Below, piece by piece: positions 60,495-64,000 of a stretch of 64,000 bases of DNA. Position numbers and translations under genes: made by a program. The number at the start of each line of letters is the position of its first letter. Positions within the stretch are counted from its first letter, which is position 1. The notes below the pieces were generated by a model, which did no database searches, was not told where the DNA came from, and worked only from the letters and a program-made list of their open reading frames with translations. The DNA comes from Acidobacteriaceae bacterium (GTDB lineage Bacteria > Acidobacteriota > Terriglobia > Terriglobales > Acidobacteriaceae), in NCBI GenBank assembly GCA_003139095.1, contig PLHW01000075.1:62001-126000 (forward strand). Direction: 5' to 3'.

Positions 60495-61637
60495 CTAAGT
60501 CCACCGAAACCATTTCAGCGCGAGCACGAAAGAAATTCCTCCCCACAGCACCAGCACCAGCAATCTTCCCGACTGCGACGCCAGCGACGCGCCCTCGATA
60601 ATCGTTGCCCGCAGAGCATCGTTCAGCGCGGTCAGCGGAAGAGCTTTGATGAAGATCTGCGTAATCGCCGGAAACCGCTCGTAGGAAAAAAAGACGCCGG
60701 AAAAAATCCACATCGGCATCATCACCAGATTGATCAGCCCGGAAACGCTTTCGATTTTCTGCGCCCGGCACGCAGTCAGCAAACCGATTCCGCCAAACGA
60801 AACCGCGCCAATCGCTCCCAACAACATGACGGAAAAAATCGAACCCAAAACCGGCATGTGAAACACCACCACTCCAAAGCCCAGCAGCAAGCCAACTTCA
60901 ATCACCATCAGCACCAGCCGGCTGCTCGTCAGCGCCAGCAAAAAATCTGTTCTCCGCATCGGAGTCGCCACAAATCGCTTCAGCAGTTTTCGCTGCCGCA
61001 TCTCCACCAGCGCAAATCCAATTCCCCACATTCCGGAATTCATCAGGTTCATCCCGAGCAGTCCGGGAATCAGGAAGTCGATGTAGCGCGATCCCGGTTC
61101 GCTCGATGCTTCTGTGGAAGTCGCGATCGCATCTTTGCGGCCCGCTGCGCTTTGTAGCGCCGCATCGACCTCCGCTCGCGAAAGCACGCTTTCCGGTCGC
61201 GCCGGATCGTAGTAATACTTGAAGCCTCCATCCGTTTGCGGCTCGATCGCCAGATCGAACTTGCCAAAGTGAAAAGCCTTCAGCGCCGCATCGCGCTCCA
61301 GCACTCGCGCCCGAATCCCCGAATGCTGCGGCGAGTTCTCCAGCATCGCAACCGTCTTTTGCGCGCCCTCTCCCGCAATCACGACCACTGAGCTGATGTC
61401 AGCAGGCTTGTTGCGGAAGGCGATTCCCAGCCCGAGCGCGAGCAATAACGGAAACACAAACACCCAAAACACAACTTCCGGCTCGCGCTTCAGTTCCAGC
61501 AAGCGCACTTTCAATAACTGCCAATAGCCCGACCAGCGCCCGTTTCGCCGCTTCGGCGCGCCCGCGTTCTGCGCGCTTTCGTTTGGCAAAACTCTCTCGG
61601 CGTCACGAGCTTTCGGCGCTGTCGTTTCCGTTGCCAA
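60495..61637 (-). CDS. ABC-2 type transporter permease
   Basis: 380 residues, start TTG 61637 immediately after the ATPase gene's stop, with GGGAGGA upstream. One membrane helix near residue 60 (VVFWVFVFPLLLALGLGIAF), a large extracytoplasmic domain, then five C-terminal helices beginning around residue 195 (FLIPGLLGMNLMNSGMWGIG). Typical of exporters of the DrrB/YhfB kind. Pairs with the ATPase upstream. Confidence 0.88.
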   Translation of the reverse strand: MATETTAPKARDAERVLPNESAQNAGAPKRRNGRWSGYWQLLKVRLLELKREPEVVFWVFVFPLLLALGLGIAFRNKPADISSVVVIAGEGAQKTVAMLENSPQHSGIRARVLERDAALKAFHFGKFDLAIEPQTDGGFKYYYDPARPESVLSRAEVDAALQSAAGRKDAIATSTEASSEPGSRYIDFLIPGLLGMNLMNSGMWGIGFALVEMRQRKLLKRFVATPMRRTDFLLALTSSRLVLMVIEVGLLLGFGVVVFHMPVLGSIFSVMLLGAIGAVSFGGIGLLTACRAQKIESVSGLINLVMMPMWIFSGVFFSYERFPAITQIFIKALPLTALNDALRATIIEGASLASQSGRLLVLVLWGGISFVLALKWFRWT

Positions 61638-62594
61638 TCAATCCTCCCGCAAATGTCGGCCCGTGAGCCGAACGAATACATCTTCCAGACTCGCCTGTCG
61701 CGTGCTCAGATGTTCGAGCCTTTGTCCTTTCCCCTCCACGGAAGCGAGCAGAGCAGGAATCGTGAGATGCGGTTCATGCACGCTCAAACACACCGTCGAA
61801 TTCTCCCGCCGAACCGATTCGACTCCAGGCAACGCGCGCCAATCCGCATCGTCCGCCGAATCGCCGCTCGCATTGCCATCGGAGTTTCCGTTCGCGCTCA
61901 CCTGAAACTCAACCACGTGATGACCGCCGAGACGATCGATGAGATCCGCGGGAGTTCCTTGGGCAATGATCACTCCGTGATCGACGATTGCGAGGCGGTC
62001 GCAAAGTCGCTCCGCTTCATCCATGTAATGCGTCGTAAGCAGTACAGTTCCGCCCTTCTTCTGGAACCCGCGCACAATGTCCCACAGTTGCCGACGGCTT
62101 TGCGGATCCAGTCCCGTTGTCGGCTCATCGAGGAACAGGATTCGCGGATTGCCCACCAGCGCAGTCGCGACAGCGAGCCGCTGCTTCTGTCCGCCGGAAA
62201 GCTTCCCGACCCAACTATCGGACTTCTCCGTGAGCTGAAGTTCTTCCAGCACTTCCTCGGGCGCGCGCGGCTCGTCGTAAAAGCTGGCGAAGAGTTCAAT
62301 GGTCTCGCGCACCGTCAGCTTCTCGGAGAGCCGCGTCTCCTGTAGCGAAATGCCGATCCACTCGCGCAACTGCCGCGGATTCTCGGTCCATGCCTTCCCG
62401 AAGATGCGGACCTCGCCCGAAGTAGACGCGAGCAAGCCTTCAAGGATTTCGATGGTCGTGGTTTTCCCTGCACCGTTCGGCCCGAGCAGTCCGAAGCATT
62501 CGCCGCTCGCAATGCGCAGAGTCAGCCCGCGAACGGCTTCCACTTTGCCGTCGTAGGTCTTGCGCAGGTCGGTGCATTCGATCGTGAGCCCCAC
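61638..62594 (-). CDS. ABC transporter ATP-binding protein (DrrA/CcmA type)
   Basis: 318 residues from GTG 62594. Walker A GLLGPNGAGKTTT, signature KLSGGQKQRLAVA, Walker B RILFLDEPTTGLDP, then the H-loop in LLTTHYMDEAERLCD. A C-terminal extension of about 90 residues (DUF4162-like) contains an Asn/Asp/Ser/Gly-rich insert (NGNSDGNASGDSADD). Exports an unknown lipid or drug with the downstream permease. Confidence 0.9.
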   Translation of the reverse strand: MGLTIECTDLRKTYDGKVEAVRGLTLRIASGECFGLLGPNGAGKTTTIEILEGLLASTSGEVRIFGKAWTENPRQLREWIGISLQETRLSEKLTVRETIELFASFYDEPRAPEEVLEELQLTEKSDSWVGKLSGGQKQRLAVATALVGNPRILFLDEPTTGLDPQSRRQLWDIVRGFQKKGGTVLLTTHYMDEAERLCDRLAIVDHGVIIAQGTPADLIDRLGGHHVVEFQVSANGNSDGNASGDSADDADWRALPGVESVRRENSTVCLSVHEPHLTIPALLASVEGKGQRLEHLSTRQASLEDVFVRLTGRHLRED

Positions 62595-62635
62595 CGAAGG
62601 ATTTTAGCCTACTCCGCTTGCGTGGCGCGGCGCTT

Positions 62636-64000
62636 CTACGGCTCCGAATGCGAACGCGCGGAACTCGCGCGAGCCCCAGGCATCGGCACACTTCCCTTGG
62701 CGTCCTGCCACAGGATCGCGTTCAGCTTGCTCGCGTCGTTCGCGTCAGGCCGTGAGAAATCCATCCGCGAAGACTCCTTCGCGCCCGGCGCTCTCTTCTC
62801 GTTCACGCGATAGATGAGACCGTTGCGCAGGTTCCGATCATCCACGCTGTATGGCGGTTGTGTCGCAGGCCCAGCGAACAGCGGCGTCATCAGCGGCGCA
62901 TGCGCGTCGAACAGGTTCATCGGCGGAAGCCCGAGCAGCGCCTCCATCGTGCGAACCATGCTGACAGTCGTGTAGAAGTGGTGATCGACGAAGGCCTTCT
63001 CCGCCCGCGGCGCATACTTGCTGATGCCGAGCGCAATCGAGCGATGCGCGTCGACGTGATCCGCGCCATTCTGCGCATCGTCCTCCACCACGAAGATCGC
63101 GGTATCGTCCCAATACGCGCTGTGCGAGACGGCATCGACCACGCGGCCGAGCGCCAGATCGTTGTCCGCAACCGAGGCCTGCGGAGTTGCTTTGCCGGCG
63201 CGCGTTCCGCCGGTGTGATCGTCGGGAAGATACAGCAGCACAAACTGCGGCAGCTCTTTCTTGGTGCCCTTTGCTTTCACGAACTCGTCAAACTCCTGCA
63301 GGAACTCGTCGGCGCGCAGTTGGTCAGGATAATCGATCTGGAAGTCCGGATAGAGCGGATCGAAGTGATCGCGTTGCGCCGCCTTCGTCGCATGCACGCT
63401 CTTCAGCCGCGGCACCGCCCAAGGCCACGGACTCGGCCCGCCGCGCGGGTTTCCGACGTTCGCAGGCAGCAGATCTCCCTTCCGGATCTCGGGCAAAGCG
63501 CACTCGCCGGAATCTGGCGATGGAGTTCCTTCCATCGGCGAACTCACCTTATCGCTCTTGCACCAGGTGATCGCCGTGAATTCGCCGTAGATGCGATAGG
63601 AGAAGTTGTGCTTCGCCAGGTTGTCCCAAAGGTAGCCAGTCGCCGGATCGTCCACGTCGGGAATGCCTTGCTCAAGCGGATATTCTTCGGCCACCGAACC
63701 GCCGAAGTCGTACGTGCGCTCCTTGCTGCGATACGCGATCGGCCAGGTCTTCTCGTTGTAGTCGGAGGTAATCGACGCGTCGGACCAGACGTGGCCGTCT
63801 CCAGAAACCTCGCCGCTGTCGTAGAAGTTGTCGAGCACTCCGAATTGCAGCGCGAGCCTGTGCTCGTTCGGCGTAACCTCCGCGCCATACATCGTGAGCG
63901 ACGGATCGCCGTCGCCGGCGGGAAGATCGCCGAAGACTTGATCGTAGGTCCGATTCTCCTTGAGCACATAAATAACGTGGTGAATCGGATTGCCGCCGCC
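62636..64000 (-). CDS. Phosphoesterase family protein (PF04185, phospholipase C/acid phosphatase-like), 5' end outside window
   Basis: 454 residues are visible and the frame is open to the window edge (GGGNPIHHVIYVLKENRTYDQ at the first codons), so the N-terminus, with its likely signal peptide, is missing. Metal and phosphate motifs include ENRTYDQVFGD and a later VVEDDAQNGADHVDAHRS. C-terminal ~50 residues are hydrophilic. Family members cleave phosphodiesters or phosphomonoesters outside the cell. 41 bases separate its stop from the ABC ATPase gene start. Confidence 0.85.
   Translation of the reverse strand, partial: GGGNPIHHVIYVLKENRTYDQVFGDLPAGDGDPSLTMYGAEVTPNEHRLALQFGVLDNFYDSGEVSGDGHVWSDASITSDYNEKTWPIAYRSKERTYDFGGSVAEEYPLEQGIPDVDDPATGYLWDNLAKHNFSYRIYGEFTAITWCKSDKVSSPMEGTPSPDSGECALPEIRKGDLLPANVGNPRGGPSPWPWAVPRLKSVHATKAAQRDHFDPLYPDFQIDYPDQLRADEFLQEFDEFVKAKGTKKELPQFVLLYLPDDHTGGTRAGKATPQASVADNDLALGRVVDAVSHSAYWDDTAIFVVEDDAQNGADHVDAHRSIALGISKYAPRAEKAFVDHHFYTTVSMVRTMEALLGLPPMNLFDAHAPLMTPLFAGPATQPPYSVDDRNLRNGLIYRVNEKRAPGAKESSRMDFSRPDANDASKLNAILWQDAKGSVPMPGARASSARSHSEP

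Noticed and set aside
1-64000. tRNA or rRNA genes
   Set aside because: No T-loop plus acceptor-stem pattern or conserved rRNA segment was noticed on reading; a covariance-model scan would be needed to exclude small RNAs.

Overview
The window carries about 50 protein genes at high density and roughly 60% GC. No rRNA, tRNA or CRISPR array was seen. Gene content and the many short intergenic repeat families point to an Acidobacteriota bacterium, probably of the Terriglobia/Koribacter type. This rests on the split hpn gene set, a DUF4252 protein, a Tol-Pal system with an Ig-like Pal, and the 'ttcgtg', 'gagaactga' and 'aatttgta' repeats. It is a recognition from gene families, not a database result. 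The cell is Gram-negative (Tol-Pal, TolC, secretin), respires (complex I, ETF-quinone oxidoreductase) and makes hopanoids.

Layout. 1-4.0 kb: end of a peptide-binding protein gene, a YmdB-type phosphodiesterase, an orphan TPR-secretin. 4.0-10.2 kb (minus): an acyl-CoA dehydrogenase, ETF-quinone oxidoreductase, EtfB, EtfA operon. 10.4-11.1 kb: a hypothetical protein. 11.2-25.1 kb (plus): a complex I operon, nuoACDEFGHJKLMN, lacking nuoB and nuoI and interrupted by a four-helix-bundle (23S-IVP/bAvd-like) gene in AT-rich repeats. 25.2-26.0 kb: an RsbW/STAS switch pair. 26.2-27.5 kb: an exported OB-fold protein and a VapBC-type module. 27.5-30.4 kb (minus): an HpnB-like glycosyltransferase, an MFS carrier, queF. 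30.7-34.4 kb (plus): a membrane-fusion protein, a TPR protein and a TolC protein with no pump. 34.6-37.1 kb (plus): hpnJ and a coupled pair of EamA/SMR-like half transporters. 37.2-48.7 kb (minus): PilZ protein, then (reading backwards) ispH, shc, hpnA, hpnG, two zinc dehydrogenases, hpnC, hpnD, hpnE. 48.9-49.5 kb: a PIN/Phd module. 49.7-51.5 kb: recN. 51.7-57.1 kb (plus): complete tolQ-tolR-tolA/tonB-tolB-pal-cpoB. 57.1-64 kb: DUF4252 protein, HAD phosphatase, small protein, alcohol dehydrogenase, ABC exporter, and part of a phosphoesterase.

How the genes work together. IspH feeds isoprenoid synthesis. HpnD, HpnC and HpnE convert farnesyl diphosphate to squalene, Shc cyclises it, and HpnG, HpnA, HpnJ and possibly the two dehydrogenases act on the side chain. 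HpnH, HpnI, HpnK and the exporter HpnN are not in the window. The ACAD-ETF-ETFQO operon and complex I both deliver electrons to quinone.

Most worth a second look: the missing nuoB/nuoI, the dehydrogenase pair inside the hopanoid operon, candidate hopanoid-linked transport genes, two unrelated toxin-antitoxin modules whose promoters place the transcription start exactly on the antitoxin start codon, and a recurring architecture in which spacers inside operons are inverted pairs of short degenerate tandem repeats of different families.
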